The notes beneath the pieces are model-generated. The model was not told the DNA's origin and did no database searches. It was given only the letters and a program-made list of their open reading frames with translations. Shown piece by piece: positions 26,032 through 35,707 of a stretch of DNA of 64,000 bases. The position numbers were made by a program, and so were the translations under genes. Position 1 is the stretch's first letter. The number at the start of each line of letters is the position of its first letter. The stretch is taken from assembly GCA_017415715.1 (NCBI GenBank), contig JAFQFD010000026.1, positions 1 through 64,000 of the forward strand, in the 5' to 3' direction. Source of the stretch: Bacteroidales bacterium (GTDB lineage: Bacteria > Bacteroidota > Bacteroidia > Bacteroidales > UBA932).

Positions 26032-29000
26032 ATGCGAAAACTGTCAATCAGTTTGCTTTTAAGCTTATCATTCCTCTTCGGAGGAGTGATAAGCCTTTTA
26101 GCAAATACATCACCCTCCGCAACCGGTTCGGCGGACGGCCCTGTCAGAATAGAGGGAGTAATGTTGGATGAGGCGACGGGAGAACCGCTTATCGGAGCCG
26201 TGGCATCTTTGCCAGGCACCCAATATTATGCAATGACCGACCTTGACGGTCTCTTTGTCATTGAATTGCCTTCAAGCCTGCTTCCTGCAGACGTGGAATT
26301 CTCTCTTATGGGATACACGACTCAGGTAATCACATTTGAAGGATCGAAAAAAATAACAATTCGTCTTCATCTGGAGGCACAGATGCTTGAAGATGCGCAG
26401 GTTATTGCGTATGGTAAGCAGAGCAAGATGTCCATCACCGGTTCGATATCTTCTATCGACACCAAGGAACTCTTGAAGTCTCCAAGCGGAAGCGCGGCCG
26501 GAGCACTTGCCGGTGCCGTGCCTGGAGTGTCTACAGTCCAGGCTTCGGGACAGCCTGGTGCGGAAGATCCGATAATCTATGTCCGTGGTTCCGGATCGTT
26601 GACTGACGCCGCTTCGCAGCCGCTCATTCTCGTGGATGGCGTGGAGCGCTCTTTCTTCCAGATGGACCCGAATGAGATCGAGAGCATCACGGTGCTCAAG
26701 GATGCCGCATCTACAGCGGTGTTCGGTGTGCGTGGTGCGAACGGTGTGATCCTCGTGACCACAAGACGAGGAAAAGAAGGTAGGAACCAGATCGCAGTCA
26801 ACAGCTCGTTCGGTCTTACCCAGGCCCTTAGAAATCTCTATGGCGTAAGTTCATATGACTATGCCACATTATATACAGAGGCGCAGAAGAACGATAATCC
26901 GAAGATCAAGAACTCAGAGCTTGCCTTCAGCCCGTATGTCACAGAACTGTTCAGGACAGGCGCAGACCCGGTAATGTTCCCTAATGTCGAGTGGAACGAC
27001 TACCTCTTCAAGAACCTGGCCTGGCAGACTCAGCACAATGTGACGATGTCCGGCGGTGGAAAGCATGCGAAATACTTCATTTCAGCTGGATTCATGCATC
27101 AGGACGGTATGATGAAGCAGTATAATGAGAGCTATAACTCCAACTTCACATACAATCGTTATAACCTTCGTGCAAACGTCGACGTGAACATCACTCCGAC
27201 CACCGTCCTCTCTGCCAACATCGGCACCAGGATCGGTGTACAGTCGGCTCCGAACAATTATGACATATGGAGAAACATCATGTGGTGTACTCCGTTTGCA
27301 AGTGCCGGATTTGTTGATGGAAAGCGTATCTACAATCCTAACAACCCGTTCATCATACTTCCTGCCCAGACCTCAGGTCTTGACCTGTACTATGACTGGG
27401 GATATAACAAGAATACAGAGAACGTGATGAACCTGGACTTCATCCTGAACCAGGATCTCGGAATGCTCACAGAAGGTCTCACACTCACATTGAAGGGTGC
27501 GTACAACACCAACTACAACGCCTCCGTAAACAGAGAGGTTGTCGGAGGTGACAGCGCGTACACTCCTGTGTATGTGGGAACTCTTACCCAGCCGGGCATG
27601 GACATTTCCAATCCTCTGTTCAAGAATGAAATCGTATACAGAACCACCGGTGTCACAGGTCTTCATCAGCCTATGACCTATGGCGAAGGTTACTGGCAGG
27701 GCCGTAACTGGTATCTCGAAGGAGCTGTCAACTGGTCGCGTTCGTTCGGAAAGAGCGACTGGGCCGCGCTGCTTCTCTACAACCAGTCAAGGACATATTA
27801 TCCAGGAGCTTATTCAGATATCCCGACAGGATATGTCGGCTATGTCGGTCGTCTTACATACAATTATGACAAGAAGTATCTGTTCGACTTCAACGTCGGA
27901 TATAACGGCTCCGAGAACTTCGCTCCGGGACATCGTTATGGATTCTTTCCTGCAGGTTCTGTAGGCTGGATCATCTCTTCTGAGAAGTTCATGAAGCCGG
28001 TTCGTTTCATCAACTTCCTGAAAGTCAGGGCTTCATATGGTATCGTGGGTAACGACAAGTATGCCGGTGACCGTTTCCTCTATATGCCTAACTCATGGGC
28101 AGGAAACAGCGGTGCGATCAACTGGGGAACATATCAGTTCGGTATCGGAGATACGTCTGGCATGCTTACTGACGCTCACGAGCTTTCAAACGGAAACCCT
28201 GTCGTGACCTGGGAGAAGTGTTCAAAGCAGAACTACGGTCTCGAACTCAAGATGTTCGACTACAGGTTCAGCATGGTGCTGGATGTGTTCTTCGAACATC
28301 GTTGGGACATCCTCACAACCAGAAACACATTGCCAAGCATCACATCGGTGAAACTTCCTCTGATGAATCTCGGTATCGTGAACAACAAGGGTTATGAGCT
28401 TCAGCTCGGATGGAATGACAAGGTAGGCGAATTCGGATATAATATCAACGCCAACATGTCATTTGCAAGGAACAAGATCATCTATAAGGACGAGGTCATT
28501 CCGAATGAGCCGTATATGGCAGAGACAGGAAACAGCACAGGCCGTTTCTACGGCTATATGTTCGACCGCTTCCTCCAGGAGTCTGACTTCGACGCTTCAG
28601 GAACGATCAACCCTGAACTTCCGACGATGGCAATCGGAAATCCGAAGCCTGGAGACGTCCTCTACAAGGACCTGAACGATGATGGCAAGGTCGACGGTGA
28701 CGACTGTACATATTTCGGCTGGGGAACACGTCCTGAGTATGTCTTCGGTGTCACAGCCGGATTGAACTGGAAGGGACTCAGCTTCTCGATGCAGTGGACA
28801 GGCGCAACCCACGCCAGCCGTCTGCTTTCGGGCGAGTACAGGGAGCCTTTCGGTACTACCAACTCCCGTGCGATGCTTCAGTATCTTGCTGACGGAAGAT
28901 GGACTCCTGAGAACGCTGAGAATGCACGTTTCCCTCGTCTGACATTCAGCAGCAAGTCTCACAACTACAGGCTTGACTCAGACCTCTGGATGATGGACGG

Positions 29001-29241
29001 ATCATATCTGAGGCTCAAGGTTGCCGAACTCGGATATACATTCTCCGATAATCCAGTCCTCAAGAAGGCCGGCATATCATCATTCACGCTGTTCGTGAGC
29101 GGTTATAACCTCCTCACACTATTCTCGGATCTTGCTGAGATCGACATCGATCCGGAGCAGTATACCGGTGGTGAGGGATCGTCAGCCTATGCTTATCCGA
29201 ACAACAAGATCTACAACTTTGGTATCAACATTACTTTCTAA
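26032..29241 (+). CDS. SusC/RagA-family TonB-dependent receptor, first of two
   Basis: A 1069-residue outer-membrane importer of oligosaccharides. After the signal peptide come a carboxypeptidase-like regulatory domain (about residues 38-118, VRIEGVMLDEATGEPLIGA), a TonB-interacting segment, the plug (about 130-245) with the SusC signature FGVRGANGVILVTT, and a 22-strand barrel ending in GINITF. The SusD lipoprotein encoded next, with no gap, should act as its lid. The substrate is predicted to be the glycan attacked by the surrounding enzymes. It has full canonical length, unlike the second receptor. Confidence 0.95.
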   Translation: MRKLSISLLLSLSFLFGGVISLLANTSPSATGSADGPVRIEGVMLDEATGEPLIGAVASLPGTQYYAMTDLDGLFVIELPSSLLPADVEFSLMGYTTQVITFEGSKKITIRLHLEAQMLEDAQVIAYGKQSKMSITGSISSIDTKELLKSPSGSAAGALAGAVPGVSTVQASGQPGAEDPIIYVRGSGSLTDAASQPLILVDGVERSFFQMDPNEIESITVLKDAASTAVFGVRGANGVILVTTRRGKEGRNQIAVNSSFGLTQALRNLYGVSSYDYATLYTEAQKNDNPKIKNSELAFSPYVTELFRTGADPVMFPNVEWNDYLFKNLAWQTQHNVTMSGGGKHAKYFISAGFMHQDGMMKQYNESYNSNFTYNRYNLRANVDVNITPTTVLSANIGTRIGVQSAPNNYDIWRNIMWCTPFASAGFVDGKRIYNPNNPFIILPAQTSGLDLYYDWGYNKNTENVMNLDFILNQDLGMLTEGLTLTLKGAYNTNYNASVNREVVGGDSAYTPVYVGTLTQPGMDISNPLFKNEIVYRTTGVTGLHQPMTYGEGYWQGRNWYLEGAVNWSRSFGKSDWAALLLYNQSRTYYPGAYSDIPTGYVGYVGRLTYNYDKKYLFDFNVGYNGSENFAPGHRYGFFPAGSVGWIISSEKFMKPVRFINFLKVRASYGIVGNDKYAGDRFLYMPNSWAGNSGAINWGTYQFGIGDTSGMLTDAHELSNGNPVVTWEKCSKQNYGLELKMFDYRFSMVLDVFFEHRWDILTTRNTLPSITSVKLPLMNLGIVNNKGYELQLGWNDKVGEFGYNINANMSFARNKIIYKDEVIPNEPYMAETGNSTGRFYGYMFDRFLQESDFDASGTINPELPTMAIGNPKPGDVLYKDLNDDGKVDGDDCTYFGWGTRPEYVFGVTAGLNWKGLSFSMQWTGATHASRLLSGEYREPFGTTNSRAMLQYLADGRWTPENAENARFPRLTFSSKSHNYRLDSDLWMMDGSYLRLKVAELGYTFSDNPVLKKAGISSFTLFVSGYNLLTLFSDLAEIDIDPEQYTGGEGSSAYAYPNNKIYNFGINITF

Positions 29242-31224
29242 ATGATGAGAAAGATAACATCACATATGATAATATGGGGACTGGGCCTCTTGTCTGTGCT
29301 CTCATGCAGCGACCTGAAGTTCGGCGACGCCTTTCTAGAGAAGGCTCCCGGTGTGGATATCACCATCGACACCGTGTTCTCATCCAAGCAGTATTCGGAC
29401 AGAGCTCTCGTAGCGGCATATGCGACACTCCGAAGCAGCATTGTCCACAAGATCAATGACGGCACTCCATATGAGTATCAGTCGTCTTCAGACATGATCG
29501 GCTGGGACTGCCTTGATGCCATTACTGACATCATCCAGACTCACTGCACATGGGCAGGTGCCATAGATACATATTACAATGCCAATTACAGCGCATCCAA
29601 CGAGGACAACAGCACAAGTACCAAGATGAGCTTCGACCCTGACGGAGGTGCAGCGTGGAAGGGCATAAGACGAGGCTGGATCTATATCGAGAATGTAGAC
29701 AGGGTTCCTGACATGACGGCTGCCGAGAAGAAGCAGAGGAAGGGCGAGGCGCGTATGGTGATCGCCTGCCAGTATCATGAGCTTCTCAGGCATTTCGGAG
29801 GAGTTCCGCTTCTGAAGTCTTCAGTGTCAACAGAGAATGACGGTGGCATCGACTACTCGCGCAAGACATATGAGGAGACGGCGAGATATATCATCGAACT
29901 CTGCGATCAGGCGGCTCAGGAGCTTCCTTGGACTGTCTCTGCCGCAGATGACGGTCGTTTCACAGCCGCCTCCGCAATGGCTTTGAAGACCAGAGTGCTC
30001 CTTTACCTTGCCAGCCCGCTCGTCAACTCGGATTCTCCATTCCTTACTCCTGAGACACCAACAGCAGCAAATCAGGCGAAGATGACCTCAAACCCGCAGC
30101 ACATGACATGGCTTGGAGACTATCAGGCAGCAAGATGGCAGGAAGTCGTGGATGCATGTGAGGATTTCTTCGAGGAGAACGCCAGGAACGGCAATCCATA
30201 CAAGCTTTACAATGACGGAGATCCGAGATCTTCATTCTCTCATTGCTATGCAGACAGATACAACGGAGAGATTCTGATCTCGTCAGCCCGTAATCTTGAG
30301 CGTTTCGGTCTGACATACCATAATAATATATATGGAAACAGTGCGATCGGAAACCAGGTCAACAACAACTCCGGCGAAGGCGTAGGCTGCATTACTCTTA
30401 ACTATGTCGACATGTTCCAGGACATGGACGGAAAACCGGTCCTTTACAAGGAGTGGATAGAGAAGTACGGCCATGAGGTGACATGGGATTTCAATCCTTT
30501 CGTAAACAGGGATCCAAGACTCTATGAAAGCGTCATGATCAATGGAGACAGATTCCGTGAGAGATGCGTCGAGATGTTCAAGGCCGGTGCAAGCTACGGA
30601 CGTGAGGCAAGTTATGAGTTCAGATACAAGACAGGCTTCTGCATGAGGAAGTATCTCTGGGATCATGACGATGCTACATTCAACTACAGACCTTGCAACT
30701 GGTCATACATGCGTCTGGCTGAGGTTTACCTTATCTATTCCGAAGCTCTCAATGAGACAGGCAGATTCGACGAGGCTCTCCAGCAGCTCAATATGACCCG
30801 TCGCAGAGTGGGACTTCCTGATATGACAGTTGCGCTTCTTGAGGCAAACCAGGGCTATAAGACACTCCCTTCATATACAGAGCCTCTTGTGGGCAATGCG
30901 CAGCTCCGTGAAGAGATCCTCGACGAGAGAGCCCGTGAGTTCTGCTTCGAGGAGGTGAGATGGTTCGATATCATCCGTTGGAAGAGAGAGGACATATTCA
31001 GGAAGAAGCTCTACAAGGTTCACTTCGATTATATCTCAGGAGGCCAGTCTACGCCTAACGGTGAGTGGATCTCATACGATAACATGAAGTTCAACTATTC
31101 TGACCCTGAAGAGATGCAGCCACGCGTCTGGGCTGAGAACTTCTCTCCGAAGTGGTATTTCAGCGCCCTTCCTCCAAAGGAGATCAATAAGGCGTATGGA
31201 CTTGTTCAGAATCCAGGCTGGTAA
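29242..31224 (+). CDS. SusD/RagB-family lipoprotein, partner of the first SusC
   Basis: A 660-residue outer-membrane lipoprotein (LLSVLSC) with the TPR-rich SusD fold: an N-terminal YATLRSSIV helix region, the conserved RGEARMVIACQYHELLRHFGGVPLL and the C-terminal DERAREFCFEEVRWFDIIRWKR signature. It binds oligosaccharide and closes over SusC. It starts on the base after the SusC stop (ATG at 29242, or the ATG at 29245) and is 15 bases from the second receptor gene. It is about 100 residues longer than the second SusD. Confidence 0.93.
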   Translation: MMRKITSHMIIWGLGLLSVLSCSDLKFGDAFLEKAPGVDITIDTVFSSKQYSDRALVAAYATLRSSIVHKINDGTPYEYQSSSDMIGWDCLDAITDIIQTHCTWAGAIDTYYNANYSASNEDNSTSTKMSFDPDGGAAWKGIRRGWIYIENVDRVPDMTAAEKKQRKGEARMVIACQYHELLRHFGGVPLLKSSVSTENDGGIDYSRKTYEETARYIIELCDQAAQELPWTVSAADDGRFTAASAMALKTRVLLYLASPLVNSDSPFLTPETPTAANQAKMTSNPQHMTWLGDYQAARWQEVVDACEDFFEENARNGNPYKLYNDGDPRSSFSHCYADRYNGEILISSARNLERFGLTYHNNIYGNSAIGNQVNNNSGEGVGCITLNYVDMFQDMDGKPVLYKEWIEKYGHEVTWDFNPFVNRDPRLYESVMINGDRFRERCVEMFKAGASYGREASYEFRYKTGFCMRKYLWDHDDATFNYRPCNWSYMRLAEVYLIYSEALNETGRFDEALQQLNMTRRRVGLPDMTVALLEANQGYKTLPSYTEPLVGNAQLREEILDERAREFCFEEVRWFDIIRWKREDIFRKKLYKVHFDYISGGQSTPNGEWISYDNMKFNYSDPEEMQPRVWAENFSPKWYFSALPPKEINKAYGLVQNPGW

Positions 31225-31239
31225 AAGACAGAAGACGGT

Positions 31240-34002
31240 ATGAAAAGATTATTTACAATAATGATGTCTCTTGTCGCATTGAATGTGCTCAATGCGCAGG
31301 AAATCCAGTTGGGATATGACATCGAAATGTCAAAGGAGCAGTCTTCTCTGTCTGCAGATTCAATCACTGCAGAGGACCTGGAAGCTGCACATACATACAA
31401 TCCGGGTAACTCACTTTACGGACTTCTTCCGGGACTGAGCGTGCTCCAGAAGGGCAGCGCCCCTTGGGAGGATGGCCCGGGTCTTACGGTGAGAGGCTAT
31501 GGCTCGTTCAACGGCAACAATATACTCATTGTCATCGACGGCATCCCGGGCAGAGACCTTTCTCTGCTGAATGTGGACGAAATCGAAAGCATCACGGTCC
31601 TCAAGGACGCAGCGTCCCTTGCTCTTTATGGAAACAGAGGTGCTGACGGTGCGATCGTCGTCACTACAAAGAAGGGACTGAAGGAGGGCCTGAAGATTTC
31701 CGCGGACTACAACTATTCGCTCAAGATGCCTTTCAGAATCCCTGAAATGGCGAATAACTATGAGTATGCCGGAGCATTGAACGAAGCTCTCGTCAATGAC
31801 GGTTATGATCCGAGATATTCAGCTGCGGACATCACCGCGATGAAGAACGGTCAGAAACTCGACATTTTCCCGAATGTGAACTGGCAGGATCAGGTTCTCA
31901 GAAGCCTGGCTCATAACCACGAGTTCAACTTCTCGGCAAGGGGCGGTGAGAAGTTTGTCAGATATTTCGTCAATGCGAACTACACCGGATATTTCGGTCT
32001 GTACGACAATACAGACCTGAACAGTCAGTATTCGTCACAGATGGAGATGCACAACCTCAAGATCCGTTCGAATATCGAGGCTGACATAACCCCTACAACC
32101 CTCCTGAGAGTCAATGTGATGGGTAAGCTGACCCAGACTCAGACCCCATACTACGGATATGACCTCACTACGATGTATTCGACTCCGGCTCTTGCCTTTC
32201 CGGTACAGACTCCTCAGGGCATGTGGTGTGCAAACAGCATGTTTGCAAACCCTCTCGCGGAGACTGTGGCTCAGGGAAACAATGTGAATTTCAACAGATA
32301 TCTTTATGCAAATGTCGGTCTCACCCAGGATCTTTCATTCATAACTGAAGGCCTCGACGTATGTCTGACAGCTGCATATGACAACGGAGCTGAGGTGACC
32401 GACACCCGTAACAAGCAGTACATGGTTCACAGGGTGGAGTATGACAGAGATCCGGAGACCAACGCGATCATCGGAACGACTTCGACTCCGTGGGGCGAGG
32501 ACACCAGCCTTTCGTTCAACGGCGGATGGCTCGGAGCGCAGTTCATGAGGTTCAACATCAATGCCGGCGTATATTATGGCCGGACATTCGGCAAGCATAG
32601 CGTAAACGCAGCATTCATATATAACCTTTCGAGGACCAAGAACAAGGGTGCCAACAACACATACCTGTTCATGGACAATATTCTCAGGGGAGATTACAGC
32701 TATGCAGGCAAGTATTTCGCGACATTGGTCGCAAACTGTTCAGGAAGCGCCAAGCTTGAGCCTGGCAGGAAGTTCAGGATTTATCCTGCAGTGTCCCTCG
32801 GCTGGCTCATTTCAGAAGAGGATGCGCTCAAGGGAAATGATGTCCTGTCTCACTTGAAGCTCAGGGCCTCGTATGGTGTCGTGGGATATGACGGAAGGCT
32901 TACCTACGACATGGACAAGCAGTTCAACCAGGCAGGCGGAAGCTACATCTTCCAGAACAAGGACTATCTGACAGGCCTTGCGCAGGGCGCGCTTCCTTCT
33001 ACTGGAATCGAGCCGGAGACAGACTATAAGGCTGATCTCGGCGTAGAGGTCGGACTCCTTCAGAACAGGCTCATGTTCCAGGTCGACGGATTCTACAACA
33101 ACCGCAAGAACATTGCCTGTGAGGGCGCTGGAACCGTTTCTGACGTAATCGGTATCGGAGTGCCTGTAATATTTACCGGAGAGACAATCAACTATGGCGC
33201 AGAGGTTTCAGCAACATGGAGACAGACCATCGGAGACTTCTCATATAACATCGGAGCCAATTTCAGCTATGCCAGAAACAGGATTATAGAGGCATCTCAG
33301 GAGCCTGTTCCATATGAATGGCAGGAGATTTCAGGTACAAGGATCAGTGAGATGTACGGCTATGTTCCTGACGGATTCTATCAGGCTGAGGACTTCAATG
33401 CAGACGGAAGCCTGAAGGATGGAGTGGTGGCAAGCGGCCTCGTTTCGACTCTCCGTCCTGGCGACATCAAGTATGAGGACCTTAATTCAGATGGTCTGAT
33501 TGACGAGAATGACGCGAAATATCACGGAGTTTCATCTCTGCCTTCAATGTATTATGGCATCAACCTCGGAGCGGAATACAAGGGATTCGGATTCCAGATG
33601 ATGTTCCAAGGGGCAGGCGACTTCATGGTCAACACAATGCTTCCAAGTGTATATCAGCCGCTGTACAACAACGACAAGAACATCTCAAAGCATTATCTTG
33701 AGAGCTATTGGACAGCAGCTTCTCCTGAAGGACGTTATCCTCGTCTGACAACTGAGAGTAATGCTCACAATTATGCAGACAGCCCTGTGTGGTGGGAGAG
33801 GGGAGATTATCTGAAACTGCGCAACCTTTATGTATGGTATGACTTCGGTCATATGATCGACAAGGTCGAATCATTCAAGGTGTTCTTCAGAGGACACAAC
33901 CTCTTTTCAGTGGATTCTGTGCGAATCCTTGATCCGGAGCATGTCAGCCTGGCATATCCTACGACCCGCAGCATGCAGCTTGGTGTTAAGTTAACTTTCT
34001 AA
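31240..34002 (+). CDS. SusC/RagA-family TonB-dependent receptor, second, without the N-terminal regulatory domain
   Basis: A 920-residue receptor with signal peptide (MKRLFTIMMSLVALNVLNA), a short segment (GYDIEMSKEQSS) and then directly the plug domain (about residues 45-160; SIYG-type signature LYGNRGADGAIVVTTKKG) and the barrel ending in GVKLTF. The carboxypeptidase-like domain found in the first receptor is missing; the protein begins cleanly, so this looks like a natural short form and not a truncation. Such short/long tandem SusC pairs are known from xylan-type PULs. Its stop overlaps the first ATG of the following SusD gene. Confidence 0.92.
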   Translation: MKRLFTIMMSLVALNVLNAQEIQLGYDIEMSKEQSSLSADSITAEDLEAAHTYNPGNSLYGLLPGLSVLQKGSAPWEDGPGLTVRGYGSFNGNNILIVIDGIPGRDLSLLNVDEIESITVLKDAASLALYGNRGADGAIVVTTKKGLKEGLKISADYNYSLKMPFRIPEMANNYEYAGALNEALVNDGYDPRYSAADITAMKNGQKLDIFPNVNWQDQVLRSLAHNHEFNFSARGGEKFVRYFVNANYTGYFGLYDNTDLNSQYSSQMEMHNLKIRSNIEADITPTTLLRVNVMGKLTQTQTPYYGYDLTTMYSTPALAFPVQTPQGMWCANSMFANPLAETVAQGNNVNFNRYLYANVGLTQDLSFITEGLDVCLTAAYDNGAEVTDTRNKQYMVHRVEYDRDPETNAIIGTTSTPWGEDTSLSFNGGWLGAQFMRFNINAGVYYGRTFGKHSVNAAFIYNLSRTKNKGANNTYLFMDNILRGDYSYAGKYFATLVANCSGSAKLEPGRKFRIYPAVSLGWLISEEDALKGNDVLSHLKLRASYGVVGYDGRLTYDMDKQFNQAGGSYIFQNKDYLTGLAQGALPSTGIEPETDYKADLGVEVGLLQNRLMFQVDGFYNNRKNIACEGAGTVSDVIGIGVPVIFTGETINYGAEVSATWRQTIGDFSYNIGANFSYARNRIIEASQEPVPYEWQEISGTRISEMYGYVPDGFYQAEDFNADGSLKDGVVASGLVSTLRPGDIKYEDLNSDGLIDENDAKYHGVSSLPSMYYGINLGAEYKGFGFQMMFQGAGDFMVNTMLPSVYQPLYNNDKNISKHYLESYWTAASPEGRYPRLTTESNAHNYADSPVWWERGDYLKLRNLYVWYDFGHMIDKVESFKVFFRGHNLFSVDSVRILDPEHVSLAYPTTRSMQLGVKLTF

Positions 34003-34013
34003 TGACAGGAGAA

Positions 34014-35699
34014 ATGAAAAAGTATATAAGATTATTTGTAATTGCCATACTGGGAGTTTCCGCAAGTGCTTGTGATTTCCTGACATTGGATGAGTCTGTC
34101 TATACGACAAAGGAATACCAGTTTGCTTATTTTGAGACCACAAAGCAGGTATGTACAAATGTGTACAGCTACCTGCAGAGCGGTTTTGCCGGCGTGGAAG
34201 GAACTATGAGGGAATGCGCCACAGATGATGCGGACTATGCATGGGAGAAAGGAGGCATCAAGCGTTATTATGACGGAACATGGAACTCGATATATCCGAT
34301 CGACGACGTGTGGGCTCATTACTATGCAGGTATAGCGGCAGCCAACTATTTTCTGGAGAACTGTCCGGAGGACTTCCCGGAATCGATCTATACCACTGAG
34401 TACAATGACAACAAGAAGCAGCTTGATCTCTTTCCATATGAGGTGAGATTCCTCAGGGCATATTTCCATTTTGAGCTTCTGAAACGCTATGGAAACATAG
34501 TCATCGTTGAGAAGAGCCTTGGCATGGATGAGGCGAATGCCGTGAAGCAGTCGTCATTCGATGAGGTTGCAGCATGGATCGTGTCAGAGTGTGACGCTGC
34601 GGCTGCAAAGCTTCCTGTCACATATGCGGATACATACAACAAGGAGCTCGGCCGTGCAACCAAGGGCGCAGCTCTTGCGCTCAAGGCCAGAGTGCTTCTC
34701 TATGCGGCGAGTCCGCTGAACAATCCGACTGCCGACAAGTCGAAGTGGGAGGATGCAGCTGTTGCTGCAAAAGATGTAATGGATCTGAATGTCTATAGTC
34801 TTATCCAGGAAGAGATTTTCAACAATCCTGATGCGGCGGACATGATCATGGGCATCCGTTATGCTGATGACGCAAGCTTTGAGGCAGCTAATTTCCCTAT
34901 GGGATATTTCGGCGGAAATTCGGGCGTGAACCCATCTCAGAACCTTGCAGAAGCATTCGACCTTATCGATGGAACTCCGTTCGACTATGACAAGCATAAG
35001 GATTACCTCTTCGATGCGGGCATGAGAGACCCTCGTTTCGCAAAGACAGTGCTTTGCTATGGCGCGGATTTCAAGGAGACCAGGATATACTCTCACATAG
35101 GAGGTCCGAACGGTCTTCCTCTGGAGGGAGCGACCAGGACTTCATACTACCTGAGGAAGTTCATTCAGATTGAGACGAGCTTCCTTTCAAACGGTTCCGT
35201 CTTCCCTCACTGCTGGCCTCTCTTCAGATATGCGGAAGTGTATCTGAACTATGCGGAAGCCCTTTACAATGCTACCGGCAACCGTGACTTCAAGGGCTCT
35301 CTCGGTGGTGAGAACTTTACAATGTCACCGCTCGAGGCTGTGAATGCCGTTCGCCAGAGGGCCGGTGTAGGTGAGATCCCTGCAACGGAGTCTGCTGCAT
35401 CTTTCCTTGAAAGAGTTCATAAGGAGAGAAGGGTTGAACTTGCATTCGAGGACCACAGATACTGGGACATCAGACGCTGGAAGCAGGCTGACAAGTGCCG
35501 TGAAATCTACGGTCTCACCATCAACGCCGACAAGGTTGTCGAGGGTGACGAGGAGAATCCGGTTGTCTCATACAACCTCAAGTCAGTAGAAAAGAAGCTC
35601 ATCCGCACAAACTATTGGGATGACAAGATGTATTATTATCCGATTCCACGTACAGAAGTCTTCAAGAATCAGGGCCTGGTACAGAATCAGGGATGGTAA
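34014..35699 (+). CDS. SusD/RagB-family lipoprotein, partner of the second SusC
   Basis: About 561 residues from the ATG at 34014, which begins the lipoprotein signal (LGVSASAC); an ATG at 34002 overlapping the SusC stop would add four residues. SusD features are LDLFPYEVRFLRAYFHFELLKRYG-type helices, GAALALKARVLLYAASPL and the C-terminal ERRVELAFEDHRYWDIRRWK. It should form the lid of the second receptor. Sequence and length differ enough from the first SusD to suggest different ligands rather than a recent duplication. Confidence 0.92.
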   Translation: MKKYIRLFVIAILGVSASACDFLTLDESVYTTKEYQFAYFETTKQVCTNVYSYLQSGFAGVEGTMRECATDDADYAWEKGGIKRYYDGTWNSIYPIDDVWAHYYAGIAAANYFLENCPEDFPESIYTTEYNDNKKQLDLFPYEVRFLRAYFHFELLKRYGNIVIVEKSLGMDEANAVKQSSFDEVAAWIVSECDAAAAKLPVTYADTYNKELGRATKGAALALKARVLLYAASPLNNPTADKSKWEDAAVAAKDVMDLNVYSLIQEEIFNNPDAADMIMGIRYADDASFEAANFPMGYFGGNSGVNPSQNLAEAFDLIDGTPFDYDKHKDYLFDAGMRDPRFAKTVLCYGADFKETRIYSHIGGPNGLPLEGATRTSYYLRKFIQIETSFLSNGSVFPHCWPLFRYAEVYLNYAEALYNATGNRDFKGSLGGENFTMSPLEAVNAVRQRAGVGEIPATESAASFLERVHKERRVELAFEDHRYWDIRRWKQADKCREIYGLTINADKVVEGDEENPVVSYNLKSVEKKLIRTNYWDDKMYYYPIPRTEVFKNQGLVQNQGW

Positions 35700-35707
35700 A
35701 AGATGAT

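Noticed and set aside
26032..34002. The second SusC as a truncated duplicate of the first
   Set aside because: It has its own signal peptide, a complete plug and barrel and a terminal Phe, so it is an intact short-form receptor.
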